Shown here: in pieces, positions 17,762-25,992 of the stretch | Position numbering within the stretch: the first letter of the stretch is position 1 | Layout: the number at the start of each line of letters is the position of its first letter | NCBI RefSeq assembly: GCF_000024205.1 | Contig: NC_013216.1 | Coordinates: 4,278,001 to 4,342,000 of the forward strand | Direction: 5' to 3' | DNA length: 64,000 nt | Source: Desulfofarcimen acetoxidans DSM 771 | Lineage (GTDB): Bacteria; Bacillota; Desulfotomaculia; Desulfotomaculales; Desulfofarciminaceae | Made by a program: the position numbers and the translations under genes | The notes under the pieces: model-generated | What the model was told of the DNA's origin: nothing | What the model saw: the letters and a program-made list of their open reading frames with translations, nothing else | The model's database searches: none

Positions 17762-17787
17762 TCACTAATATTTATTCTTATTAGTGA
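17762..17787. repeat. 9-bp inverted repeat before the transposase remnant
   Basis: TCACTAATA (17762-17770) and TATTAGTGA (17779-17787) form a perfect stem with an 8-nt loop, directly ahead of the transposase remnant start codon. IS elements often carry such hairpins to limit transposase translation from read-through mRNA. Confidence 0.5.
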
Positions 17788-18060
17788 TAATTCGACACAA
17801 AAAACAGAGATCCTTCCAGTTTATGGATCAGTTTTCTATGATTGTAATTAATATTACTTATGCTCCACTATTTTACAGGTTTAAATTTTTATCTTGCGGA
17901 AGGTGGGATAAAACATTGATAAAATTGCCATATATTTCGCCTTCCCATATATATTATAGCCAATTTTCAAAGAAAAAGCACTGTCTACCTCTCAAGCTAT
18001 TATACCATAAATAACCGGCACAAATGTTTACGAACATTCCGGTATTCCAGTTTAGACAAA

Positions 18061-19119
18061 TCATTTTGAATACCGATACATTTTCTCGTAATATTTCACA
18101 TAATCACCAGACACAATGTTCTCTATCCACTCGGTGTTATTCAAATACCATTCGATAGTTTCTTTCATTCCCTGTTCAAATTTATATGCTGGAGCCCATC
18201 CAAGCTGAGTTGTAATTTTAGTATTATCAATGGCATATCGTCTGTCATGTCCCGGTCTGTCTTGGACATATTTGATTAGGTCTTCGGATTTTCCGAGAGT
18301 AGATATGATAAGCTTAACTATTTCGATATTAGACTTCTCATTATTACCGCCGATATTGTAAACCTCACCAACTACCCCTTTATTCAGAACTGATTCTATT
18401 GCTGAACAATGATCATATACATGAAGCCAATCTCTTACCTGCATTCCATCCCCATATATTGGCAATTTCTTCCCCTTCAAGCAATTTTCAATCATAAGAG
18501 GAATCAATTTCTCAGGGAACTGATAAGGCCCATAGTTGTTACTGCAGCGTGTGATGTTAACTGGCATGCCAAAGGTTTCATGATAAGATCTCACAATCAT
18601 ATCCGCACCTGCTTTAGATGCAGAGTATGGGCTATTTGGCAAAAGTGGCATGGTCTCGACAAACATTCCTGTTTTACCTAATGCGCCATATACTTCATCC
18701 GTTGATACCTGCAGGTATTTCACTCCCGGCTTGTATTCCTTACAGTATTTATCATCGGGATTGACTTTCCAGTAATTCTTTGCAATATCAAGCAATACTT
18801 GAGTTCCGAGGATATTTGTTGTAAGAAATATCTCTGGCTCAACGATACTCCTGTCAACGTGAGATTCCGCTGCAAAATTCACTACAGTATCAATGTTATG
18901 TTTAGAGAATATCTCATCTATTTTTACTCTGTCCCTGATATCTGCTTTGATAAAGGTATGGTTTGAATTCTCCGCTATGCCCTTCAGGTTTTCCAGATTG
19001 CCGGCATAGGTCAGAGCATCTACATTGATAATCTTGTATTGCGTATCTCTGTCCAGTATAAACTTCACAAAATTGCTGCCAATGAATCCGGCACCGCCTG
19101 TTATAAGTATATTTTGCAT
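18061..19119 (-). CDS. rfbB: dTDP-glucose 4,6-dehydratase (set 1)
   Basis: Second step of dTDP-L-rhamnose synthesis: oxidises, dehydrates and reduces dTDP-glucose to the 4-keto-6-deoxy sugar. The Rossmann motif GGAGFIGSNF at the N-terminus, STDEVYG with catalytic Thr-Asp-Glu, and the YSASKAGAD (YxxxK) motif are all intact, in a normal 352-residue protein. It is the last gene of the first rhamnose set (rfbA, rfbCD, rfbB). A second, distinct copy lies at 31919-32911. The IS remnant ends 7 nt beyond its stop codon. Confidence 0.95.
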   Translation of the reverse strand: MQNILITGGAGFIGSNFVKFILDRDTQYKIINVDALTYAGNLENLKGIAENSNHTFIKADIRDRVKIDEIFSKHNIDTVVNFAAESHVDRSIVEPEIFLTTNILGTQVLLDIAKNYWKVNPDDKYCKEYKPGVKYLQVSTDEVYGALGKTGMFVETMPLLPNSPYSASKAGADMIVRSYHETFGMPVNITRCSNNYGPYQFPEKLIPLMIENCLKGKKLPIYGDGMQVRDWLHVYDHCSAIESVLNKGVVGEVYNIGGNNEKSNIEIVKLIISTLGKSEDLIKYVQDRPGHDRRYAIDNTKITTQLGWAPAYKFEQGMKETIEWYLNNTEWIENIVSGDYVKYYEKMYRYSK

Positions 19120-19204
19120 TTTAAATACCTACCTTCTTACCAATCACAATAAATGTAGTTTATTTATTATTCAGAGTTTTGTCCCCGTCAATCTATCATT
19201 ATTC

Positions 19205-20590
19205 CTATAATTCATCCAAATATCTTTTCAATGCATCCTTCCATTCCGGCAACCTATTAAAACCGTTCTTATCAAGCTTTTCTTTTGATAATCTTGAATT
19301 GAGAGGTCTTTTTGCTCTGGTTGGATACTCAGATGTCGGTATTGAGTTCACTTTTATATTTATCCCTGCCTGTTTAAAAATCTCTACCACAAATTCATAC
19401 CAACTGCAATAGCCTTCATTAACAACATGATATGTTCCGTATTTTGTAGTCTGAAGCATATCACATATTGAAACAGCTAAGTCTGGCGTATATGTTGGTA
19501 CCCCAACCTGATCATTGACTACACTGATTTCATCTTTGGTCTGTCCAAGCTTCAACATGGTCTTCACAAAATTATTGCCATTCTTGCCATATACCCATGA
19601 AGTTCTGATGATGAAGTATTTCTCTAAAAGTTCTTTTACAAGCAGCTCGCCCTGTTCTTTTGAGTAGCCATAATAATTAGCTGGAGCAGTCGGCTTATCT
19701 TCCTTCTGAGCCTCAGTTCCCTCACCATCAAATACATAGTCAGTACTAATATATAACATTTTTGCATCAATCTTTTTGCAGGCTTCAGATATATATCTGG
19801 TGCCGTCAACATTTATTGCATAACACAGCCCTTGCTCCTCCTCAGCTTTGTCTACAGCGGTATAGGCAGCACAATGAATGACAACATCAGGTTTGCAATC
19901 AAAAATATAAGCTTCTGTCTGTTCTTTATCTGTTATGTCAAAATCTGTTCTATCAACACCTATATTTTCGATTCCGAGTAGATTCAATCTCTTGACAACA
20001 TCATAACCCAACTGACCCTCCACTCCAGTTACCAGGACTTTAATGCTAAAATCCGCATCACTGTCTTTTAATAACGGTGCATTCAAGTCCTTCTGAGACA
20101 GCACAGGGTTTTCTATTCCCCAATCTATTCCAATTTCTGGGTCGTTGAATTTTATGCTGCGGTCACATTCCTTTGAGTAATACTCATCCACTTTATACTG
20201 TACTTCCACATCTTCTGTTATTGTCAAGAAAGCGTGTCCAAATCCCTTTGGAATATACATTTGCTTTTTGTTCTCTGCGGAAAGCTCAATACTGTACCAC
20301 TGCTTATATGTATCTGAGCCTTTTCTCAAATCTACAACCGTATCAATAATTGCCCCTCTGGTACATCTAATCATTTTAGTCTGGGCCATAGGATTAGTCT
20401 GAAAATGAATGCCACGCAAAGTTCCTTTTTGCGCTGAATATGACTGGTTATCCTGTACAAAGTCGGTGTCTATTCCTTGTGCGGCGAATTTGCTCTTCGT
20501 GTAGGTTTCTGTGAACCATCCTCTATTGTCGCCGTGTACGTTTGTCTCAATTACGAATAAACCTTTGAAATTAGTTTTTGTTACATTCAT
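19205..20590 (-). CDS. Fused dTDP-4-dehydrorhamnose 3,5-epimerase / dTDP-4-dehydrorhamnose reductase
   Basis: One polypeptide of 461 residues carries two consecutive enzymes of dTDP-rhamnose synthesis. Residues 1 to about 180 are RmlC-like (GWFTETYTKSKF, VQDNQS, LRGIHFQ with the catalytic His, IPKGFGHAFL). From about 184 a Rossmann domain begins (KVLVTGVEGQLGYD) with STDYVFDG and YGYSK, as in RmlD. ATG 20590 is preferred because GGGAGGT lies 7 nt upstream; 13 further codons upstream look non-coding. The fusion ensures one-to-one supply of the two activities. The second locus at 32.9-34.3 kb encodes the same enzymes as separate proteins. Confidence 0.93.
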   Translation of the reverse strand: MNVTKTNFKGLFVIETNVHGDNRGWFTETYTKSKFAAQGIDTDFVQDNQSYSAQKGTLRGIHFQTNPMAQTKMIRCTRGAIIDTVVDLRKGSDTYKQWYSIELSAENKKQMYIPKGFGHAFLTITEDVEVQYKVDEYYSKECDRSIKFNDPEIGIDWGIENPVLSQKDLNAPLLKDSDADFSIKVLVTGVEGQLGYDVVKRLNLLGIENIGVDRTDFDITDKEQTEAYIFDCKPDVVIHCAAYTAVDKAEEEQGLCYAINVDGTRYISEACKKIDAKMLYISTDYVFDGEGTEAQKEDKPTAPANYYGYSKEQGELLVKELLEKYFIIRTSWVYGKNGNNFVKTMLKLGQTKDEISVVNDQVGVPTYTPDLAVSICDMLQTTKYGTYHVVNEGYCSWYEFVVEIFKQAGINIKVNSIPTSEYPTRAKRPLNSRLSKEKLDKNGFNRLPEWKDALKRYLDEL

Positions 20591-20685
20591 GTTCACTACC
20601 TCCCATATGTAGGGTTCTATCTTTATCACTTATTTGTGTCTTAGCTACAGCAAAGCTATATTTTATAAGCTTTTACTACTTAATT

Positions 20686-21570
20686 TTAATACCTAATCTT
20701 TCCTTCGGCTACTCGTTTGAGATGCCCTCCATACGGGGATTTTCCATAACGCTCAGCGGAAGCAAGAAGTGTCTCTTTATCTATCCAATTATGTTTATAT
20801 GCTATCTCTTCCGGGGCAGAAATCTTGATACCCTGTCTTTTCTCAATCATCTGTATAAAGTCTGCTGCTTCTACCAAGCTGTCCATTGTTCCGGTATCAA
20901 GCCAAGCATAACCACGCCCTAACAGCTTTACATTAAGAGTACCGTCATCTAAATACATACGGTTTAAGTCCGTGATTTCCAACTCGCCTCTCGCACTGGG
21001 CTTGACCTGTTCGGCCAACTCTGCTACTCGGTTATCGTAGAAATATAACCCTGTGATACAGTAATTTGACTTTGGCTGTTTCGGCTTTTCTTCTAATGAC
21101 ATGACTTTGCCATTCTCATTAAACTCTACGATACCAAAACGTTCGGGATCATTAACATAATATCCAAAGATAGTAGCTTCACCCTTTTCTGCATTCTGAA
21201 CAGCCTCATTAAGCAATAAACTGAATCCATTGCCATAAAAGATATTGTCGCCAAGCACCATGGCACAGCAGTTATCTCCGATGAACTCTTTACCGATGAT
21301 AAAAGCCTGAGCTAGCCCGTCTGGCGATGGTTGCACTTTATATGATAATTTAATACCAAATTGGCTGCCATCACCAAGTAGTCTCTCGAAATTTGGCAAG
21401 TCATGTGGTGTTGAGATTATTAATATATCTCTTATCCCCGCTAACATCAGCACAGACAGTGGATAGTAAACCATCGGTTTGTCATAAACTGGCAGCAGCT
21501 GTTTACTTGTAATCAATGTTAATGGGTAAAGGCGAGTTCCACTACCACCTGCTAAAATTATGCCTTTCAT
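20686..21570 (-). CDS. rfbA: Glucose-1-phosphate thymidylyltransferase (set 1)
   Basis: First step of dTDP-rhamnose synthesis: dTTP plus glucose 1-phosphate gives dTDP-glucose. The motif [11 protein letters not shown], the [11 protein letters not shown] block, LGDNIFYG and [11 protein letters not shown]-type sequence (here [11 protein letters not shown]) mark the long RmlA form; 294 residues is the standard length. It heads the first rhamnose set. The paralogue at 34368-35129 is shorter and of a different subtype. Confidence 0.95.
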   Translation of the reverse strand: MKGIILAGGSGTRLYPLTLITSKQLLPVYDKPMVYYPLSVLMLAGIRDILIISTPHDLPNFERLLGDGSQFGIKLSYKVQPSPDGLAQAFIIGKEFIGDNCCAMVLGDNIFYGNGFSLLLNEAVQNAEKGEATIFGYYVNDPERFGIVEFNENGKVMSLEEKPKQPKSNYCITGLYFYDNRVAELAEQVKPSARGELEITDLNRMYLDDGTLNVKLLGRGYAWLDTGTMDSLVEAADFIQMIEKRQGIKISAPEEIAYKHNWIDKETLLASAERYGKSPYGGHLKRVAEGKIRY

Positions 21571-21675
21571 TTTTTCACACCTCTATCTTTATAAATAATA
21601 ATTAACCGGTTTTTTCTCCAAATCATTTATTATCATACAAGGCCAGGTCCAGTACCTTAAATAAATCGATTTCCT

Positions 21676-23559
21676 CTATGGTAAATGAATTTCATATAAA
21701 GATGGATATTCAGGATACAAATTATAAAATTTATTCCTCAAATAATTTATAGATTGCTGGTTATAAGGATTAATTTTTTTATAAACCTTAGCTTCTACAT
21801 TATTTTCTAAGTAAAAACTTTTTAAATATTGATAATGAACTCCAATTCCTTCTCTTTGTAAAATTTCGTCTGCAAGTATTCCGATAACTCTTTGATCACT
21901 AGGCCTTAAAATATATTGAATTGGATTTCCAACAACTACAATATCGGCTATTAAAAATTGGTTTGGAAAACCGTCACGTTTGTCAACATGACTTGCTGAA
22001 TAAATATTAGGTACAGCATTCTTTTGTTCTGGTAAGTTAAAATTTCTTAAAATATCATCACTTAAAGTAATAGAACTTGATAAAACATATATTTTTTTAT
22101 CTGTACCTTCGGTTAATTGATTTAAGTAAGATATAAGATTATGAACAGCCTCTAAATCCTGCCTAATCCGACAATACATTGTTGCATGACTAAGCAATGG
22201 ACTGAAAGAATTAATAATTTTAATATTAGTTTTTATATAAGCCTGGGTAAAATTAACTACTATAATAAAAAGAATCAATGCCAACAAACAAGTTCTATAT
22301 TTTTTATTCTCAAAGAAACTAATAATTTCAATAATACCCATTATAAAAAAGAAAAGTATTTGAAAACACAATAAGTAATAATGCTGCAACCCAAAATTAT
22401 TTACTCTTATAAAACTAATAAAAATAATAATGGACTGAATTAGCAAAAATAGCGAAAACTTTCTTGTTTTATAATTTCTAATTCCTATAAATAACCCAAC
22501 TAATGCTATGGTAATTATAATTATTCCAAAATGTAATATTAATGCTTCCGCATTCTGTGCCATATTACCGCTTCTATAAGCTGAATAGATATCATGATAA
22601 TTATTAAAGATACTTTTAATTAAAAAGGTTTTAAAAAATACTAGTAGTATTAAGAAACTAGATAAGCCAACAACCGAAATGCTACAAAAAGATTTTACTA
22701 CTTTTATTTTATTATCTTTAATAAAGAACATTATTAGGTACATTAAGTATAGTGTAATAAAAAACGAAGCAATCCAAAATCCATACCACCTCCTGGTAAG
22801 GGCTAATGCGGTAATAGATAGTATTAAGAATACAAGTGTACTGTATTTTAAGTTATATAATTCAAATTCACTACAATATAAAATAACATAAATTAAAACT
22901 ACAAATAATAAACCTATTGAATCTAAATATCCATACAACAATGGTGATATAATAGGCGGAAACAAAATAACTGCACTACAAAAAACTATTATATTTGTAT
23001 AAGAATTAATTTTATAATCTGATATAACTTTTGTTATAAACATAATAAACAAAATATAAAAAGGTATTATATACATATTATACACAGCTATAGTATAACT
23101 ACTATGGCTGTAGCCTAGAATTTTAAGTGGGAGGGATAATAAAATTGTGGGTGCGAGTGAATATTCTTGATACAGTATACTAGAATATAATTGCTTTATA
23201 ACTGTTATGAAATCCGTCTGAAGCAGCAATTTTGAAAATTCTATCGACATTTCCCAATACAAAGCAGAATCCCAAAAATAGATATACTTTTCTCTTTGAG
23301 TAAAAGAGTATACAAATACATTTCCCAGGATAACTATAACTAAAAATATGTGCCAATTACTAGTATGTTTTTTGAAATTTGATAAAATATTAAAATCACT
23401 ATATATTTTAGTTATAATATAATAAAGTGTAATTAAAATATTTAAGTTAAATATAATACCAATATATATTTTTACTTTAATAAATGCCACAAAAATAAAG
23501 AAAACCCATAATATCATAAGAAATTTAATGAACTTCGAATCATGCCTTATTTGATACAC
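21676..23559 (-). CDS. Large polytopic membrane protein, probable GT-C glycosyltransferase
   Basis: A 627-residue protein with a dozen or so hydrophobic helices, then a soluble C-terminal domain from about residue 460. The first extracytoplasmic loop contains YFWDSALYWEM, an acidic motif at the place where GT-C enzymes hold their metal/lipid-phosphate site. It overlaps gtrA by 20 nt and follows a GtrB-like GT2 gene. In Gtr systems the third gene is a variable membrane transferase that decorates the finished glycan, so this is the GtrC-like member by position. The DNA is strikingly AT-rich compared with flanks, a sign of transfer. No named family is claimed. Confidence 0.65.
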   Translation of the reverse strand: MYQIRHDSKFIKFLMILWVFFIFVAFIKVKIYIGIIFNLNILITLYYIITKIYSDFNILSNFKKHTSNWHIFLVIVILGNVFVYSFTQREKYIYFWDSALYWEMSIEFSKLLLQTDFITVIKQLYSSILYQEYSLAPTILLSLPLKILGYSHSSYTIAVYNMYIIPFYILFIMFITKVISDYKINSYTNIIVFCSAVILFPPIISPLLYGYLDSIGLLFVVLIYVILYCSEFELYNLKYSTLVFLILSITALALTRRWYGFWIASFFITLYLMYLIMFFIKDNKIKVVKSFCSISVVGLSSFLILLVFFKTFLIKSIFNNYHDIYSAYRSGNMAQNAEALILHFGIIIITIALVGLFIGIRNYKTRKFSLFLLIQSIIIFISFIRVNNFGLQHYYLLCFQILFFFIMGIIEIISFFENKKYRTCLLALILFIIVVNFTQAYIKTNIKIINSFSPLLSHATMYCRIRQDLEAVHNLISYLNQLTEGTDKKIYVLSSSITLSDDILRNFNLPEQKNAVPNIYSASHVDKRDGFPNQFLIADIVVVGNPIQYILRPSDQRVIGILADEILQREGIGVHYQYLKSFYLENNVEAKVYKKINPYNQQSINYLRNKFYNLYPEYPSLYEIHLP

Positions 23560-23959
23560 CCCCTAATTTATCTTTTATATTAAAGGTCCAAAACTTATTT
23601 CCCCAGAAGTTAATCATTAAAACAAGTAGAGTAACAAAGAATTGCGATAATAATAAATTAATATTAAATTTAGAAACAAATATATATAGCAACATAGAAT
23701 TTATACTTAATGTAAAAATATTTACTATAATAAATTTAATAAAATAGTGTTTATGAGTTGTACTTTTCTTTATAAAAACCCAGTATTTATTTAATAAAAA
23801 ACTATTAATCATACCGATAGAATAAGATAAAATACTTGAAATTAGATAGTTAATATTTATACTAATAAGAATATAATATAGTATAAATGAAATAATGGTA
23901 TTTATCACCCCTACAATAGAGAATTTTATAAACTGTAAATTTTTATGAATTATTCTCAT
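23540..23959 (-). CDS. gtrA: GtrA family membrane protein (candidate flippase)
   Basis: A 139-residue protein with four membrane helices and the GtrA signature start FIKFSIVGVINTIISFILYY, plus the LLNKYWVF block after helix 2 and NFWGNKFWTF near the end. GtrA proteins are believed to flip the undecaprenyl-phosphate sugar made by GtrB. It sits between GtrB-like and GT-C-like genes, overlapping the latter by 20 nt. AT-rich like its partners. Confidence 0.88.
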   Translation of the reverse strand: MRIIHKNLQFIKFSIVGVINTIISFILYYILISININYLISSILSYSIGMINSFLLNKYWVFIKKSTTHKHYFIKFIIVNIFTLSINSMLLYIFVSKFNINLLLSQFFVTLLVLMINFWGNKFWTFNIKDKLGGVSNKA

Positions 23960-23986
23960 ATAACATAACCTCTACCAATATTATTA

Positions 23987-24919
23987 TTAAAAGTTAACCT
24001 TTTTGTCTATTATATACAAAGGTCTATTCTTGCTTTCATCATATATCCTACCAACATATTCACCTAATACGCTAACGGAAAGAAGTTGAACACCCCCAAA
24101 AAAAATAATTGTAGTCATTAATGATGCCCACCCACTTATTACATCATTATTATTTAGAAACTTAACTGTAATAGTATATAATAACAGCACTAAAGATATA
24201 GATACCGAAGAAAATCCTAATATCCCCAGTAATTTTAGTGGCTTAGCCGAAAATGATATAATTCCATCAAGAGCAAATTTAACCATTCTTTTTAGTGGAT
24301 ACTTTGTATCACCAGCAAATCTCTTGTCTCTCTCATACTCAATGGCTATCTGTTTAAAACCAATCCAGCTAATCATCCCTCTAATAAATCGATTTTTTTC
24401 TGGCATTTTTTTAAACTCTTCTATTACTTTTTTATCTATCAATCTAAAATCACCAGTATCGATAGGAATACTTACTTCTGTCATTTGTGAAAGAATCCTA
24501 TAAAAATACTTTGCAGTAATTAATTTAAACCAGTTTTCACCTTTTCTTTTTTTTCTTTTTGCATAAACAACTTCATAACCATTTTCCCAAAGATTTATCA
24601 TTTCTGGAATTAACTCAGGGGGATCCTGCAAGTCTGCATCAATAACTACAACAGCATCGGCAAAGGAGTTTTCAATACCAGCAGTGACTGCCGCTTGATG
24701 TCCAAAATTTCTTGAAAAATTTATTATTTTAACTCGACTATCCTTTATAGCAAGAGTTTCAAGTATTTGCAATGTATTGTCAGTACTACCATCATTAATA
24801 AAAATAATTTCATAGTTAATTTTATTTTGTTCTAAAACACTAGTTAAACGCATATAACATTCATTTACCACTTTTTCTTCGAAATACATCGGTACTACTA
24901 TTGAAATGAATAACCCCAT
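23987..24919 (-). CDS. GtrB-like polyprenyl-phosphate glycosyltransferase (GT2)
   Basis: GT2 enzyme with an N-terminal catalytic domain and two C-terminal membrane helices, as in GtrB/CsbB, which charge undecaprenyl phosphate with one hexose. Key motifs are SIVVPMYFEE, FINDGSTDNT, the DADLQDPPE metal site and the KRMVKFALDGIISFS segment before the helices. Start at ATG 24919 (GGGGGA upstream); an upstream in-frame ATG at 24955 is less likely. First gene of the AT-rich three-gene cassette. Confidence 0.88.
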   Translation of the reverse strand: MGLFISIVVPMYFEEKVVNECYMRLTSVLEQNKINYEIIFINDGSTDNTLQILETLAIKDSRVKIINFSRNFGHQAAVTAGIENSFADAVVVIDADLQDPPELIPEMINLWENGYEVVYAKRKKRKGENWFKLITAKYFYRILSQMTEVSIPIDTGDFRLIDKKVIEEFKKMPEKNRFIRGMISWIGFKQIAIEYERDKRFAGDTKYPLKRMVKFALDGIISFSAKPLKLLGILGFSSVSISLVLLLYTITVKFLNNNDVISGWASLMTTIIFFGGVQLLSVSVLGEYVGRIYDESKNRPLYIIDKKVNF

Positions 24920-25024
24920 ATATTTTTTCCCCCAATTAAACTTAGATTCTAACAAAATGGAAATTAATTACTTAGATATCTCTGCCTCGATTATTGATTA
25001 GCCATCAGCTGTCTTACTTAATAA

Positions 25025-25389
25025 CTAGCGTGAGTTTCCTACGTATATCGTAAAACCATTGTGAAATAAGGAAATGAGAGCAGTTTTATGTATGGACTAA
25101 AAAATTATGCTCTAATTTCCCTATTTACAAGAGTTAACGAGTTGTAGTATAAACTAAATATAGAAACTAATTGCAAACAATATGAAGAAGAAGTTTTCTT
25201 GTAATAAATACACTTAATATAGAACATTGATCCACCATATAGTGGCAACTAAGGCAGTATGATTCTGCTAATTGGATGTAAATTGAGCTTTAGTCTATAC
25301 AAGAAGTTGCTATTTTTGTATCTTTGAGCTCTTACATAAAGCGGGTTTAAAGGCTTTTTATTTTAATTGGCGTAGGAAACTCACACTAG
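25025..25389. mobile_element. MITE-like element with 19-bp terminal inverted repeats
   Basis: CTAGCGTGAGTTTCCTACG at 25025-25043 and the reverse complement of 25371-25389 match at 18 of 19 positions. The 365 bp between them are AT-rich and contain no credible gene, only a larger internal imperfect hairpin at about 25058-25125 (arms around GGAAAT and AGAGCA). This is the form of a miniature inverted-repeat transposable element or a shrunken IS. CTAG is itself palindromic and could be the target site. It lies between the GtrB-like cassette and cysC. Confidence 0.65.
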
Positions 25390-25415
25390 GATCAATCCAC
25401 CCCAAAAACTCAATT

Positions 25416-25961
25416 TTAATCTTTTGCGACTTCCTTCTCAAGAAAACCCTTCATCTCCAGCATGTATATTACCTTCGCTAAGCTTTTTTCAGGTGTCTCA
25501 CAAGAAGTGTCAACAACAAGATCAGGGGTTTCCGGTTCCTCAAAAGGATCAGAAATGCCGGTAAAAGCAGGTAGTTCACCGGACAGTGCTTTCTTGTACA
25601 AACCTTTAACATCCCGTCTAATCAGTGTTTCCAATGGGCAACGGACATATATTTCAACATAACGACTAATCTGTTCCCGACAAAAACGACGCATACTATT
25701 ATATGGAGTAATAAAAGATGCTATTGCACAGATGCCGTTCCTGTTTAAAATTTGTGCGGCAAAAGCCATACATCTGATATTTTTCTCCCTGTCTTCCACT
25801 GAAAAACCAAGATCCCGGCAAAGACCCTGTCTAACCACGTCTCCATCCAATCCATCCGCTTTAAAACCTCTAAAGCGCAATTCTTTAACCAACTTTTCCC
25901 CTAATGTTGTTTTACCTGCACCACTCATTCCAGTGAACCAAACAGTAAAACCCTGATACAT
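25416..25961 (-). CDS. cysC: Adenylylsulfate (APS) kinase
   Basis: Phosphorylates adenylylsulfate to PAPS, the universal sulfate donor. The P-loop GMSGAGKTTL (11-20), the DGDVVRQGL and DLGFSVEDREKNIR blocks that bind APS, and the FTGISDPFEEPETPDLVVDT C-terminal signature are all conserved, in 181 residues. No sulfate adenylyltransferase, PAPS reductase or other assimilation gene is near. It lies 31 nt downstream of a gene whose N-terminus is a sulfotransferase, so its likely job is to feed PAPS to that enzyme and not general cysteine synthesis. Confidence 0.93.
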   Translation of the reverse strand: MYQGFTVWFTGMSGAGKTTLGEKLVKELRFRGFKADGLDGDVVRQGLCRDLGFSVEDREKNIRCMAFAAQILNRNGICAIASFITPYNSMRRFCREQISRYVEIYVRCPLETLIRRDVKGLYKKALSGELPAFTGISDPFEEPETPDLVVDTSCETPEKSLAKVIYMLEMKGFLEKEVAKD

Positions 25962-25992
25962 TTTATAATTGAACCTCCATTAAGTGAAATAT

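Larger units (their letters stand above)
17210..18054 (-). mobile_element. Decayed insertion sequence (IS4/IS1634-like)
   Basis: An element of about 845 bp that holds only a broken transposase gene. TAAACTGG at 17210-17217 faces its reverse complement CCAGTTTA at 18047-18054, with partial similarity continuing inward, suggesting short terminal inverted repeats. The right end is 7 nt from the rfbB stop codon. No convincing target duplication is visible. The stretch 17790-18046 has no ORF and a candidate TATAAT box upstream of the transposase remnant. Confidence 0.5.

Noticed and set aside
25086-25150. A short ORF (MYGLKNYALISL...) in the MITE-like element
   Set aside because: About 19 codons, no Shine-Dalgarno, and part of the internal hairpin; not credible as a gene.
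25416-25961. CysC as part of assimilatory sulfate reduction
   Set aside because: No sulfate adenylyltransferase, PAPS reductase or sulfite reductase gene is nearby; the neighbour is a sulfotransferase, so a donor role for sulfation is more likely.
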